From G965197405 sp965197405 (GTDB taxonomy: Bacteria > Chloroflexota > Dehalococcoidia > Lucifugimonadales > JAGWBF01): a stretch of DNA of 64,000 nucleotides. Below the pieces are notes generated by a model. It made no database searches, had not been told where the DNA came from, and worked only from the letters and a program-made list of their open reading frames with translations. Both the position numbers and the translations under genes were made by a program. Of this stretch, positions 1 to 8,979 are shown piece after piece (position 1 is the stretch's first letter; the number at the start of each line of letters is the position of its first letter). Location of the stretch: assembly GCA_965197405.1 (NCBI GenBank), contig OZ240206.1, forward strand, positions 558,001 to 622,000, in the 5' to 3' direction.

Positions 1-300
1 CAGGAGATGCTTGATGTCCGTTCCTGTTGGCGGGATGACAAGCATCAACTCTGCGCCAGAGTCCAGCTCCCATTCAAGCTCAAGCCCGCCTTCCGGCAAT
101 GGAGCGATGAAGGGACTCTCCAGCAGACCCTGGGTGAGCCTGCGCGTTTCGAGGAGCAACTCCGCAGTCGCCTTGACCGCTTCTTCCGTGGGGGGACTGC
201 CACCGTAACCGTCCCAGTCCGGCTCCAGGGTTCTGAGCTTCCTTATCCTCTCCGCTGCCCTGGGGTTAGCGACCCTGAGATTTGCCAGGGCCTGGTGTGC
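1..300 (-). CDS. Partial small protein of unknown function, WDGYG motif
   Basis: The minus strand is open from about 426 down to the window edge. Below about 300 it reads as protein-like sequence, including LEPDWDGYGGSPPTEEAV and PEGGLELEWELDSG. I associate the combination of a WD-x-YG motif near the N-terminus and a later GG-x-LEWE motif with a widespread family of short uncharacterised bacterial proteins, but cannot name a function. The C-terminus lies outside the window. No ATG, GTG or TTG was found in frame between 426 and 240, so the start is unclear. The frame runs upstream into the duplicated tail of the neighbouring lyase gene, so the gene may have lost its own start or use CTG. Confidence 0.5.
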
Positions 301-360
301 ACCGTCACCCTGGGTTTCGCCGCCGGCAGGGGAACGTCTATGGGATCGTAAGCAGTCCGT

Positions 361-549
361 CACCCGGGGAACCAGTCCTGCTTCCAGGGGACTCGTCTCC
401 GCGTCCTCGAAGGCGGGTAGCCCCTGCTAGTCCTTCACGGGGAACCAGTCCTGCTTCCAGGGCCACTCGCCGTCCGCGTAACCAGGTCGCTAGAGAAAGA
501 TGTTCCAAACTCGGATGCAAGGTCTCATCGAAGGCGGGTAGCCCCTGCT
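361..549 (-). repeat. Interleaved partial duplication at the lyase 3' end
   Basis: Two short units each occur twice. The 24-base unit that encodes the end PWKQDWFP lies at 366-389 and 439-462. A 22-base unit encoding GLPAF lies at 407-428 and 528-549. The two offsets differ (73 and 120 bases), so this is not a simple tandem repeat. It looks like a duplication followed by internal deletion. Confidence 0.75.
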
Positions 550-1655
550 CCACCCGGTCCCTGTATGGGCTGGTCACAGGCTCATTGTAGGGGTAGATGC
601 CGCCTTCGTAAGCCCCGGGGCCGTTCTTGAAATGCTTGGCCTGCTCCAGGGTCTCGAAAGGGGGCGTCAACGTCGTATAGCTTGTCCACCGTCTTGGGTC
701 GCGGCCCTGCCTTTGAGACGTGGCCGTAGAGGGGCCTGCCCAGTATCTCCTCGCACATCCACACGCAGTCTATGAGCTTGTCAATGTCCACGCCCGTCTC
801 GATGCCCATATCCTCCATCATGTGAAGGAGGTCCTCGGTGGGGGACTGGCCCGTGGCCCTGCCATTGCCGCAGTAGGGGCAACCCCCGAAGCCGCCGATG
901 GTCCCGTCCAAGTCCAGGGTGTCGTCGGGGTCCAGGACTCGCAGGGCGGCGTAGGCGGAGGGTATGGCCATGTTGCGGCCATTGTGGAGGTGAAGCCTGA
1001 AGTGTTTTATCTCGGGCCACCTCTCCTTCACGCGCGTTACGCTGTCCTCCACTTTGTCGGGCCTGCACCAGCTCATGGGGTCGCCCATGCTGACGCTCGC
1101 TACCTTGATGCCGGCCTCGTCCCATAGCTGGTGCTGCTTCTCCAGCATAGTCATGAGGCTGTCCACTGAGAACTCTCCCATGAAGTTGGACCCCCAGCTT
1201 GCGTTGGTGCCTATGCCTCCCTCCCGGACGTTTCTCTCCTGCGCTTGGGCCACGATTTGGGGCCAGCGCTCCATCTCCTGCATCTGAGAGCGGTTGGTGT
1301 TTCGGCGGGTGAAGGCGTCGCACATATGGCACGCGAGCCTGGGCCACGGGTCCTGCTCTATGGTCAGGGGGGGTGAATACTGCTTGGCCCGCTCCACGCC
1401 CCGGGAGTTGAGGGCCAGGGCCGTGTAGGTCACTCCGGGCTTGGGATGGAACCTGGAGACTATCTCGTCTATGCGGGCCATCTGGGGCGTCCACTTGGGA
1501 CTGACGAAAGAGCCTACCACGATGTGCTTGAGGCCCGTCTCGGAGAGGGCGTCCAGCAGCCTCACCTTATCGTCCACGGAGATGTCGGCGTCCTCGATTT
1601 GCATCCCCTCCCGCATCCCTTCTTCCTTGTAGCTCACCTTCGGCCATCTCTTCAC
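430..1655 (-). pseudogene. HMG-CoA-lyase/DRE-TIM family carbon-carbon lyase, frameshifted 3' end
   Basis: This is a pyruvate-carboxyltransferase/HMG-CoA lyase (DRE-TIM barrel) protein. It has the N-terminal substrate/metal motif as EEGMREGMQ, HMCDAFTRRNTN in the middle, the metal-binding HxH in HFRLHLHNGRN, and the active-site Cys loop in GGFGGCPYCGNG. GTG at 1655 is chosen because AAGGAG lies 8 nt upstream. The frame is intact down to PKTVDKLYDVDAPF. It then breaks in an A3G5 run at 657-664 and resumes in another frame as ETLEQAKHFKNGPGAYEGG. Further on the tail is scrambled: one frame ends EWPWKQDWFPVKD-stop near 430 and a second copy ends PWKQDWFPG-stop near 361. The gene is either freshly damaged or carries a sequence error in the run. 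The substrate is not deducible. Confidence 0.75.
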
Positions 1656-1698
1656 GGTCTTACTCCTTAAGCAAGTGCGTCGAATCGTTGGATGTATA

Positions 1699-2340
1699 TC
1701 AGATTCCATCCTTCAGGGTGGCGATCTTTTGCTCCAGCTCTCTCTGTCTCAGGGCCATAGTCAGGTCGCCCCGGGTCCTCTCCAGGATGCCCCGCATGGC
1801 GTCGGTGGTGTGCCGCAGGCCTCCCGTTACCCCCTCCGGGAAGTCCACCGTTACCAGGATGCTATAGATGTCGTCCATAGTCTCCATAATCTCTTCACAG
1901 CGGGAGGTATCGCTCTTGCGCAGAGAGTCCAGGATGAACCGCCTCAACTCCCCTACGACCTCGGCCATGCCATTGAGATAGGGCGCCATTTCCACGCCAA
2001 TCTCTCCCGGCTGGGGCATCGCCGCGCCGGAGATGAGCGCCAGCGTTATGTTGGCCTCGCTGTACTCCTTCCTGGCGTCGGAGAGAAAGCCCGCGTAGTA
2101 AATCTCGGGCCACTCTTCCAGGATGGGCGCGGACTCTTTGAGTCTGCCCTCGGCCTGCCGGACCAGGTCCCTCGCCTGGTCGAAGTCCTGCCGGTGAACG
2201 GCGCGGATGGCGTTAGCCGAGAGCCGGATTACCTCCCGCGATATGCGAAGACCCCGCTCCCTGGCTGCGTGCTTCGCGGAAAACTCCTCCAGCGCTTTGT
2301 CGCTTACCCGGGCAAGGCTTCCATCATGCGTAGAGGGCAT
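1699..2340 (-). CDS. Translin family protein
   Basis: The 213-residue, almost entirely helical protein resembles the translin/TRAX family in length and in stretches such as ILEEWPEIYYAGFLSDARKEYSEA and the following GVEMAPYLNGMAEVVGELRR. Eukaryotic translin binds RNA and ssDNA as an octamer, and archaeal and bacterial members are single-gene homologues whose role is poorly known. The ATG at 2340 overlaps the last base of the upstream thiE gene, so the two are almost certainly co-transcribed and translationally coupled. Downstream, 43 bases separate it from the lyase start. Confidence 0.8.
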   Translation of the reverse strand: MPSTHDGSLARVSDKALEEFSAKHAARERGLRISREVIRLSANAIRAVHRQDFDQARDLVRQAEGRLKESAPILEEWPEIYYAGFLSDARKEYSEANITLALISGAAMPQPGEIGVEMAPYLNGMAEVVGELRRFILDSLRKSDTSRCEEIMETMDDIYSILVTVDFPEGVTGGLRHTTDAMRGILERTRGDLTMALRQRELEQKIATLKDGI

Positions 2341-3323
2341 CAGGCCCTACCTCCTGCCTCAAGGATTTTCTCCACCAGGCGGCGCGATGCCTCCTCCGGG
2401 TCCTTCGCCAGCCCTACGGCGCCGGTCACGCATATAGCATCGGCCCCCGCCCTTGCCACCGGCTCCACATTCTCCTCGTTTATGCCGCCGATAGCCACCA
2501 ACGGCACATCCACCGCCGCTTTCACCCTTCGTATGGCTTCAGGCCCGACGGTGGCCCGTTGTCTTATGCTCGTCTTGGTGGTGGTCGGGTAGACGGAGCC
2601 CAGGGCTACGTGGTCCGCCCCCTGGGCCTGGGACTCCAGGGCCTCCTCCAACAGGTGATTGGAGCGGCCTGCAATCTGCCGGGGATTCAGTATACGGCGG
2701 ACCTCTGCCAGGGGCAGGTCCCCCTGGCCTATGTGAAGCCCGTCGGCGCCCACGGCTGCGGCCAGGTCCGCGTGGTCGTTGAGTATCAGCAGAGCGTCAT
2801 ACTCGGCGCAAAGCTCTTTCAGCGCCCTGGCCAGGGGGAGGGTCTGGCCCTTTTCCCTGAGCTTGTCCCTGAGCTGGACCATCCTCGCGCCGCCCCTGAG
2901 GGCGCCGCGGGCCACCTCCAGGGGGTCGCGCCCCCCCGTAACTTCCGGGTCTATGATTACATATAGTCCATACACTCGCGCCGTGAGTCCTGCGCGCAGC
3001 TCCTTTCCCAGATCTCTTTCCAGGTCATCCAGGGCGGACCTCAGCCGCGAGGCCGGGCCGTCTCCATCCTGCCGGGGCAGGTGGCCGTACTTCTCCAGCA
3101 GGTCAAGGGAAGCCCTGGCCTGAGAGAGTATTTCCAGGGCATCGCCAGGCCCGAATGCAGGGGGAGACTGGCGAGGAGGGGCCAGGAGGTCAGAAGAGAG
3201 TTCAGTGAGCCTCCCCGCAAGCCGGGGATTGAGGGGAAGGTCTGCGCAGGCCACGTTCAAGGACCGTATAGAGTGCCTCAGACAATCTATCTGGCTTTCG
3301 AGGAAAGACTGGACCTCGCTCAT
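2340..3323 (-). CDS. thiE: Thiamine-phosphate synthase with an N-terminal extension
   Basis: ThiE joins HMP-pyrophosphate and thiazole phosphate to form thiamine phosphate in the cytoplasm. The TIM-barrel domain occupies about residues 115-327 and shows the family motifs VQLRDK, LILNDHADLA, GADGLHIGQGDLP, GSVYPTTTK and VAIGGI. ThiE alone is about 210 residues. Here about 115 extra helical residues precede it; they do not look like ThiD, ThiD2 or ThiM. The gene overlaps translin by one base and its start overlaps the end of the upstream FmdB gene by four bases, giving an operon FmdB-thiE-translin. The extension may regulate the enzyme or bind a partner, but nothing in the sequence says which. 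Confidence 0.88.
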   Translation of the reverse strand: MSEVQSFLESQIDCLRHSIRSLNVACADLPLNPRLAGRLTELSSDLLAPPRQSPPAFGPGDALEILSQARASLDLLEKYGHLPRQDGDGPASRLRSALDDLERDLGKELRAGLTARVYGLYVIIDPEVTGGRDPLEVARGALRGGARMVQLRDKLREKGQTLPLARALKELCAEYDALLILNDHADLAAAVGADGLHIGQGDLPLAEVRRILNPRQIAGRSNHLLEEALESQAQGADHVALGSVYPTTTKTSIRQRATVGPEAIRRVKAAVDVPLVAIGGINEENVEPVARAGADAICVTGAVGLAKDPEEASRRLVEKILEAGGRA

Positions 3324-3667
3324 AGGTCCAGTCCTGCGGGCAGGTCCCCATCGCGGGCGGCGTCTATGGTGTCTCTCACGGACTGGGGCATCTCTACGCC
3401 ATACTTCTGGAAGGACTCTTCCACGCGGCGGCCCACGTTGCGGGGGTCTTTATAATAGTCCAGGGAAGGCGCTCCGATGCCCGAAGGAGGGCCGGACTCC
3501 TCGTGTATAGTTTTCAGGGACTTGTGGTAGGCGAAGGAGGAGATGGCCCGCCGCATGTCGGGGCTATCGCAGTGGGGGCATACCGGCTCGAGGGAGTCGT
3601 TTATGGACCTGGTAAAGAAGGAAGATTTCCTCTCACAAGCGCGGCAACGGTACTCATAGATAGGCAT
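3320..3667 (-). CDS. FmdB-family zinc ribbon protein (copy 2)
   Basis: A 115-residue protein starting MPIYEYRCRAC, the typical FmdB N-terminus, with two CxxC knuckles (CRAC and CPHC) about 20 residues apart that should bind one zinc. The C-terminal half is polar and unrelated to known enzymes. The ATG at 3667 is chosen because the family begins exactly at MPxYEYxC; an upstream in-frame ATG would add 14 residues that do not fit. FmdB proteins are thought to be small regulators, but the role is not established. The stop overlaps the thiE start. Confidence 0.85.
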   Translation of the reverse strand: MPIYEYRCRACERKSSFFTRSINDSLEPVCPHCDSPDMRRAISSFAYHKSLKTIHEESGPPSGIGAPSLDYYKDPRNVGRRVEESFQKYGVEMPQSVRDTIDAARDGDLPAGLDL

Positions 3668-3726
3668 GTGCGTGACTCCTCCCGGCGGGGCGAAACGGGT
3701 ATCACCCATAAGGGTATGCCCAGACC

Positions 3727-4080
3727 CTATATCCCCCCACCATACTCTGACTCATCCGACTCGTGCGCCTCTGACTCCATCTCCTCCAGCATCTGCTCGA
3801 ACTCAGGGGTCACCTCATCCCCCATCTCCCTCTGCATCCGTCGCATCCACTGGGACATCTCCCTGGGGTCCTCCTGGTCCATGTCGCCCGGGTGGCCTGA
3901 GTCGGGCATCCAGTCCAGGCTATCGCCCCATGAGCGGTGAAAGGAGACCTTTGAAATGAGGCGGGTCAAATTGCCGCCGCCGCAGTGCTCGCAGGACGGC
4001 TCCGGAACGTTGGACATGCTCCTTACCAGTACCGTTGACCTGCGACGGCAGTCCTGGCATCGGTATTCGTATAGCGGCAT
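3727..4080 (-). CDS. FmdB-family zinc ribbon protein (copy 1)
   Basis: A 117-residue paralogue of the next gene, starting MPLYEYRCQDC with knuckles CQDC and CEHC. Its C-terminal tail is very acidic and rich in Met (MRRMQREMGDEV, then EEMESEAHESDESE), unlike copy 2. The start at 4080 follows the family; a longer reading to 4140 is possible but unlikely. The 59-base gap to copy 2 suggests a shared transcript. The pair probably arose by local duplication followed by divergence of the tails. Confidence 0.85.
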   Translation of the reverse strand: MPLYEYRCQDCRRRSTVLVRSMSNVPEPSCEHCGGGNLTRLISKVSFHRSWGDSLDWMPDSGHPGDMDQEDPREMSQWMRRMQREMGDEVTPEFEQMLEEMESEAHESDESEYGGGI

Positions 4081-4140
4081 TTTCGCGGCCTCGTTCAGCC
4101 TGAGATTGTTGGTATCATAGATTTTAGCATACAGGGGCAC

Positions 4141-4510
4141 ATCCTAAAATAGCGCACCTTGCGGGCGAGAAGGGCCTTTTGATTCTCACCGCTACCTCTC
4201 TGACGCCAGGCACGGGTGAATACAGAACTGACTCTGCCTGGCGCCTGCCTACAGCAGGCAGGTCGCCCGCAACCCCGTTTATGTCATTCCGAGCGCAGCG
4301 AGGAATTGCCTATGGCCTTGTGAGGCCACATAAGAGGATGAAAATAGCGGCCAGCCTTCCCAGCGTCACTCCTGCGGAAGCAGAAGTCCGGGGACGCCGG
4401 GGACATGGATACCCGTTTTCACGGGTATGACGAAGAGTATTTTCATGGTAATGACACGCGGGGGCCTGTATTCGCCTAACGTCGAGAATGAAAAAGCCCT
4501 GCTGGAAGCC
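4141..4510. repeat. Intergenic repeat block
   Basis: No gene is apparent. The block contains the two most common dispersed repeats of the window: GTCATTCCGAGCGCAGCGAG near 4270-4300, and a palindromic element near 4335-4440 with the phrases AGGATGAAAATAGC, CGTCACTCCTGC and ACCCGTTTTCACGGGTATGA. Similar copies lie near 43740-43880, 45750-45860 and 52640-52745. Confidence 0.75.
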
Positions 4511-4513
4511 GGA

Positions 4514-4888
4514 TCAACTCAGATGGAGGGCGTTTTCTATGTGCTCCACCCGCTTTATTGCACCGCTAATGTCCAAGTGCACCGCTACAAGGTCAATGCG
4601 CCACTCCTCAGGAGGGGTCTCACAGTTTTGGATGTACGTTTCGGCGGTGGCTACAAGCCTGTTGCGCTTCGCCCTTGAGAGGGACTCCTCGGGAGCGCCG
4701 TAGGACTCGGGGCTGCGGCGTGTCCGCACCTCTACGAAGACGATGCAAGCCCCGTCCCGCGCGATTATGTCCGTCTCACCCAGGGGACAGCGGAAATTGG
4801 TGGCGACGATTTCATAGCCTCCGGCTTCCAGATATTCCCGGGCGATTCTCTCTCCACGCGCTCCCAGCCTGCTCCTGGCAGTGGGCAT
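4514..4888 (-). CDS. YraN/UPF0102 family nuclease-like protein
   Basis: A 124-residue protein of the UPF0102 family. It has GARGERIAREYLEAGGYEIV, then the restriction-endonuclease-like core GETDIIARDG...IVFVEVRTRR, where Asp, Glu and the following basic residues match the PD-(D/E)xK arrangement. The family is suspected to act on branched or recombining DNA, but its function is unproven. The ATG at 4888 is only two bases from the rnhB stop, and yraN next to rnhB is a very common bacterial arrangement. It is the last gene of the mnmA-rnhB-yraN unit. Confidence 0.88.
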   Translation of the reverse strand: MPTARSRLGARGERIAREYLEAGGYEIVATNFRCPLGETDIIARDGACIVFVEVRTRRSPESYGAPEESLSRAKRNRLVATAETYIQNCETPPEEWRIDLVAVHLDISGAIKRVEHIENALHLS

Positions 4889-4890
4889 GG

Positions 4891-5589
4891 CTAGGCAGCC
4901 CCTCCGGACGGGACCTCGCGTTTCCGGGACGACCTTCTGTCTTTAGCGCTCACCCCAGGGCGTAGTGGACGAAAGGAGTGGCGGTGGATGGGCGACGGTC
5001 CCCGTAGGGCCAGCAGGCGCAGGTGTTGGGGCGTTGGATAGCCCTTGTGGCGGGCGAACTCGTACCCCGGATAGATGGCGTCCGCCGCCTCCATCATCCT
5101 GTCGCGGGACACCTTGGCGACGATGGACGCGGCGCTTATGGAGTAACTCAGGCTATCCCCGTGGGCCGGCGCGTGGAAGGGTATGCCGCATTCGGGCAGC
5201 TTGACGAAGTCTATGAGCAGGTGGGAGGGCTTGAGGGGCAGGGTGTCAACGGCGCGGCGCATGGCCCACCTGGTGGCTTCTCCGATGCCCTCTGCGTCTA
5301 TCTCCTGGTGTGTCGCTACGCCAAGGCCGATGGCAATGGCATGGGACTCGATGTGCTCCAGTGCCCTCTGTCTCTGGGAGGCAGTGAGAGCCTTGCTGTC
5401 ATCCACCAGGCCAAGCCAGGGCGGAAGAGGCCCTTCGCTGACGTTGGAGAGCTCGGGAGGCAGGATTACCGCCGCCGCGACTACGGGGCCTGCCAGTGGG
5501 CCGCGCCCCGCCTCGTCCACACCCGCCACAGGGGAGAACCCCTGCTGCTGGAGCCTCGCTTCCAGGTCGAAGGTAGGCAACTCTAGCAA
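4891..5589 (-). CDS. rnhB: Ribonuclease HII
   Basis: RNase HII cuts RNA in RNA-DNA hybrids and starts removal of single ribonucleotides from DNA. The type-2 active-site start VAGVDEAGRGPLAGPVVAAAV is complete, with later catalytic acids in LGLVDDSKAL and LLIDFVKLP, and the family motif ASIVAKVSRDRMM. The length of 232 residues is usual for the family. The frame opens with TTG at 5589 and the true start could be a few codons in. It lies 12 bases after mnmA, and the C-terminus (RSSRKREVPSGGAA) is a short basic tail. Confidence 0.93.
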   Translation of the reverse strand: MLELPTFDLEARLQQQGFSPVAGVDEAGRGPLAGPVVAAAVILPPELSNVSEGPLPPWLGLVDDSKALTASQRQRALEHIESHAIAIGLGVATHQEIDAEGIGEATRWAMRRAVDTLPLKPSHLLIDFVKLPECGIPFHAPAHGDSLSYSISAASIVAKVSRDRMMEAADAIYPGYEFARHKGYPTPQHLRLLALRGPSPIHRHSFRPLRPGVSAKDRRSSRKREVPSGGAA

Positions 5590-5601
5590 CTCCGATTATG
5601 G

Positions 5602-6747
5602 CTACGCAAACGACGGGGCCACTGGCTCCCGGCTACTGCTTATCTTGCCTCCCCCCAACACCTCATCGCCCCGGTAGAACACCACCGCCTGCCCCGGGGT
5701 GATGGCCCGCTGGGGCTGCCGGAAGCGTACCAAGGCCTCATCGCAGTGAGAGCCTGGCCCGAAGGAAGTAGAAGGGTGCAGGGTCGCCGGTGTCTCAGGC
5801 GACTTGTACCGCACCTTCACGGTGATGTCCACGCCGTCTTCAGGCTCTTGGTCCGAGACGTAGTTGACCTCCGAGGCCCACAGGGAGGAGCTGTAAAGCT
5901 CCTCCTCGGGGCCTACGATTAGTTGGGCACGTTCCGGGTCTATGCCCACCACGTACATGGGGTCCCGGACCTCTCGGCCACCCTCGCGGTGGGCCGCGAC
6001 GCCCAGGCCGCGTCGCTGGCCGACGGTGAAAAACTCAAGCCCTTCATGTTCTCCCAGGATATTGCCCCCGGTATCCACAATATAGCCCGGCTTCGGGGTT
6101 ACGTGCTCCCTCAGAAACTTCCGGTAGTCGCCCGACGGGATGAAGCAGATGTCCTGGCTGTCAGGCTTCCGGGCGTTGGGGAAGCCCGCCCGGACGGCCA
6201 TCTCCCTTATCTCCTCCTTGCCATACCCACCCACCGGAAGGAGGGTGTGGGCAAGCTCCCTCTGCCCCATGCCGTACAGGACGTAAGACTGGTCCTTGTG
6301 GGGGTCAATGCCCTTCAGAAGGCGCAGGCTACCCCCCCTGGACTCTATCCGTGCGTAGTGGCCCGTGGCTATATGGCTGGCATCGAGGAAACGGGCGCGC
6401 TGTAGGAGAAAGTTGAACTTTATCTTGTCGTTACAGGCTATACACGGGTGGGGCGTTCTGCCCCGCTGGTATTCAGCGCAGAAGTAGTCTATCACGAAGG
6501 CCTGGAACTCGCGCTGGGCGTTGAACACGTAGTGAGGCACGTCCAGGCGGTGGCATACCATCCGGGCATCTTCCACGTCGTCAATGGTGCAGCAGCCCCG
6601 GTAGTAGGCGGGCAGGTCCGCATCGTCCAGGCTGTAGAGCTTCATGGTGACGCCCACCACGTCGTAGCCCGCCTGCTTCAGCAAAAGGGCGGCCACCGAC
6701 GAGTCCACCCCTCCGCTCATGGCTACCACGACCTTCTCTCGTGCCAA
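5602..6747 (-). CDS. mnmA: tRNA-specific 2-thiouridylase
   Basis: MnmA uses ATP and a persulfide sulfur to thiolate U34 of Lys, Glu and Gln tRNAs. The PP-loop VVVAMSGGVDSSVAALLLK opens the protein. The two catalytic cysteines are in PHPCIACNDKIK and DSQDICFIPSGDYR, and the C-terminal beta-barrel domain begins around KVRYKSP. The start is TTG at 6747, preceded by GGAGGTG at a good distance. The 381-residue length is slightly long because of an insertion near residue 320. It is the first gene of a mnmA-rnhB-yraN cluster. Confidence 0.94.
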   Translation of the reverse strand: MAREKVVVAMSGGVDSSVAALLLKQAGYDVVGVTMKLYSLDDADLPAYYRGCCTIDDVEDARMVCHRLDVPHYVFNAQREFQAFVIDYFCAEYQRGRTPHPCIACNDKIKFNFLLQRARFLDASHIATGHYARIESRGGSLRLLKGIDPHKDQSYVLYGMGQRELAHTLLPVGGYGKEEIREMAVRAGFPNARKPDSQDICFIPSGDYRKFLREHVTPKPGYIVDTGGNILGEHEGLEFFTVGQRRGLGVAAHREGGREVRDPMYVVGIDPERAQLIVGPEEELYSSSLWASEVNYVSDQEPEDGVDITVKVRYKSPETPATLHPSTSFGPGSHCDEALVRFRQPQRAITPGQAVVFYRGDEVLGGGKISSSREPVAPSFA

Positions 6748-6929
6748 GTGCCTGCACCTCCGATAGCGACGGCTTATGATTGGTCCTTCTCAGGGGGATA
6801 CCCGGCCTCCTTAGGGTCTCCGCAAAGGCCCTACGAAGGGCGGCCTGATTGCTCTTCAAGGCACACGGGGAACCTGCCCCGCAGGTCCGGGTAAGTCCTT
6901 CGACTGTGTTGTAATAGCGTAGGGGAGGG

Positions 6930-7295
6930 TCAGTCCTCCAGCTGCGCCGTTTCGCTGTCCTTTGCCGTGACAGTGATGTGGGACATATGGGACTCTTTCC
7001 TGGCCCCGTGCCAGTGCTTCTCTCCCGCCGGGACATGGATGACGTCGCCCACGCTCACCTCGCGCTCCTCCTGTTCCGTGGCCACTATGCCTATTCCCGA
7101 GGTTATCACCAGAATCTGGTCGCTGGTGTGAGCATGGAACTTGTTCCTCGCTCCCCGTCCAAAGTTCACTATAGAGGTATTGAAATTCTTGGACGCCTCG
7201 ATGGGTACGATGGGCTGTCGCGTTACAGTCCCCCCTGTCATAAGCGGGCTGGTTACCGGCTCTTCGGCGACCTCGGCTGTCCTTACTACTCTCAT
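6930..7295 (-). CDS. Small cupin-domain protein
   Basis: A single-domain cupin of 121 residues. Cupin motif 1 is seen as GARNKFHAHTSDQILVITSG and motif 2 as VSVGDVIHVPAGEKHWHGA, supplying His ligands for one metal ion. The ATG at 7295 is used because GGAGG lies just upstream; an earlier in-frame start would remove that spacing. Proteins of this type include carboxymuconolactone-associated and other small-molecule-binding cupins, so no substrate can be named. It stands alone between mnmA and an MFS gene on the same strand; the 182 bases before mnmA hold no recognisable gene. Confidence 0.8.
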   Translation of the reverse strand: MRVVRTAEVAEEPVTSPLMTGGTVTRQPIVPIEASKNFNTSIVNFGRGARNKFHAHTSDQILVITSGIGIVATEQEEREVSVGDVIHVPAGEKHWHGARKESHMSHITVTAKDSETAQLED

Positions 7296-7450
7296 AATAA
7301 CCTCCACGAATCTTGGTTTTTGTCGTAGGCCTTGTCATAAGATGAGATGGCCCTGTGGACCCGCACCGGATTAGCCGGTAGATTCATCCACTGACTGTCT
7401 CTCTCCCACCAGGGCAATGATAATACACCCGCGCCACTATGTCCACAGCG

Positions 7451-8710
7451 CTAATCGGCGGGTTCCTCCTGGACGGGGCTGACTGTGGCCGAAGGGTCTG
7501 CGTCCGGGGCTTCCGGGGCGCTGCTCTTGGGCAGCAGGATGCCCGCGAAGAACAGCCAGCAACCCAACGCAGCAAAGACCAGGAAACCCGGTATGAAAGT
7601 GCCAAAGGCGTCCTTCATCGCCCCTATTGTGAGGGGCGCTATGAACTCTCCGATCCCTACCACCGTTAGCTGCCAGCCCCAGAAGAGGGCAATCCTCTGG
7701 GGCGTCATCCCCGGTATCTGCATTGGCATCGTGAGGGCAAGGGGGACGAACATATACGCGCCAAGGCCCAGGACGACCGCGGAGAGGTACGTGATGACGG
7801 TGTTATCCACCAGGAAGGTGCCCATGCTCCCCAGCCCTACCATCACCCCCGGAACTATGAAGAACAGCCGCTTCGACTCTATCTTCATGGGGAGGGACCC
7901 TCCCAGAATCACCGCGAAGATGCCCACCAGGGGAAGAATGCTGATGATCAGCCCGCCCTGGGTGAGGGACCATCCCCGGGTCTCCTCGTAGAAGGTGGGA
8001 AGCCACGAGGCCAGCCCGAAGTACATGGTGAAGACCGCTGCCTCGGCGGTGGTGACCAGTATGATTGTGCGGTTCCGCACGACTGTCCATATCTCTCCCC
8101 ATACCAGGGTCGGCTTGGACGGCGTACTCTGAGCGCTCGCCTGGGTCTTGCCCAGGAATACCCAGGCGACGGCCACCCCCAGCCCCACGGCTCCGAAGGC
8201 TCCCAGGACGGTTTCCCAGCCTATGATGTCAGACATCGGCGCCACGAGGATTCCGGACACCGCAAAGCCCACCATTATGGACGACGTGCCCACCCCGTAT
8301 ACGAGGGGTATCACCTTGGGCTGGAACCACTGCATGATGAGGGGTGCGGTGGCCGGGAAGAACAGGGCGATGCCCAGGCTGTATACTACGCGCAAGGCCA
8401 TCAGCCCCTCAAAGCTGGGAGAAAGGGCCGTCAGGGTGGCCGTTCCCATCATAAAGAGGCTTATTGTGTAAGCCCTCCTCTGACCCAGCCACCCCACAAT
8501 GATTCCGCCGGGCAAGCCGAAAATGCCCTCGATGATAAATATCACCGCTATGAGGAGGCCGGCCAGAGTGTGGCTGATGCCGTAGTCGTCGCTAATGATG
8601 GGCAGGATGGGGGCCATGGACACAAAGTTCAGGCCAAAGGCGAAGTTGGCCCAAATCAGAAGCCCGGCGATGACGAAGCGATAGCGGGTGGACTGGTCAG
8701 ATATATTCAT
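7451..8710 (-). CDS. MFS transporter
   Basis: A 419-residue integral membrane protein with about twelve hydrophobic segments and a central polar loop near residues 190-210. The family signature between helices 2 and 3 reads GWLGQRRAYTISLF, a variant of G-x3-D-R-x-G-R-R. It resembles the ACS/OFA-like anion-cation symporters of catabolic clusters, but the substrate is not deducible. The C-terminal tail SSAPEAPDADPSATVSPVQ is acidic and disordered. The ATG at 8710 is the only good N-terminal choice. Confidence 0.85.
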   Translation of the reverse strand: MNISDQSTRYRFVIAGLLIWANFAFGLNFVSMAPILPIISDDYGISHTLAGLLIAVIFIIEGIFGLPGGIIVGWLGQRRAYTISLFMMGTATLTALSPSFEGLMALRVVYSLGIALFFPATAPLIMQWFQPKVIPLVYGVGTSSIMVGFAVSGILVAPMSDIIGWETVLGAFGAVGLGVAVAWVFLGKTQASAQSTPSKPTLVWGEIWTVVRNRTIILVTTAEAAVFTMYFGLASWLPTFYEETRGWSLTQGGLIISILPLVGIFAVILGGSLPMKIESKRLFFIVPGVMVGLGSMGTFLVDNTVITYLSAVVLGLGAYMFVPLALTMPMQIPGMTPQRIALFWGWQLTVVGIGEFIAPLTIGAMKDAFGTFIPGFLVFAALGCWLFFAGILLPKSSAPEAPDADPSATVSPVQEEPAD

Positions 8711-8979
8711 TAGTAGGGTGTATCCGAAGTGCCTTCTCCCCTGGCGGGAGAAGGGTAGAGCCTGCCCTGAGCCTGCCGAAGGGATGAGGGGGACACCATC
8801 GCATCACCCTCACCTCAGTCCTCTCCCATCGAGGGAGAGGAAGTGTGCCCATACCTTATTAGACACACCCTGAAGCCGGCACACCGGCTGCGCGGGCCTG
8901 CACATAGTCTTGAGAATCCCCATGCTCGTGGCTATTATCCGGAGCCGGCCGGAGGGGACGACGGGAAAGGTCATGGGAC
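8711..8979. repeat. Dispersed palindromic repeat (family C)
   Basis: The span 8725-8880 is one copy of an imperfect long palindrome that also occurs at 30990-31120, 61145-61290 and 62752-62895. It contains CCTTCTCCCCTGGCGGGAGA, then CATCACCCTCACCTCAGTCC and CTCTCCCATCGAGGGAGAGG, with outer ends reading GTGTATCC and GACACACCC. No gene is seen. It looks like a small non-autonomous mobile element. Confidence 0.7.
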
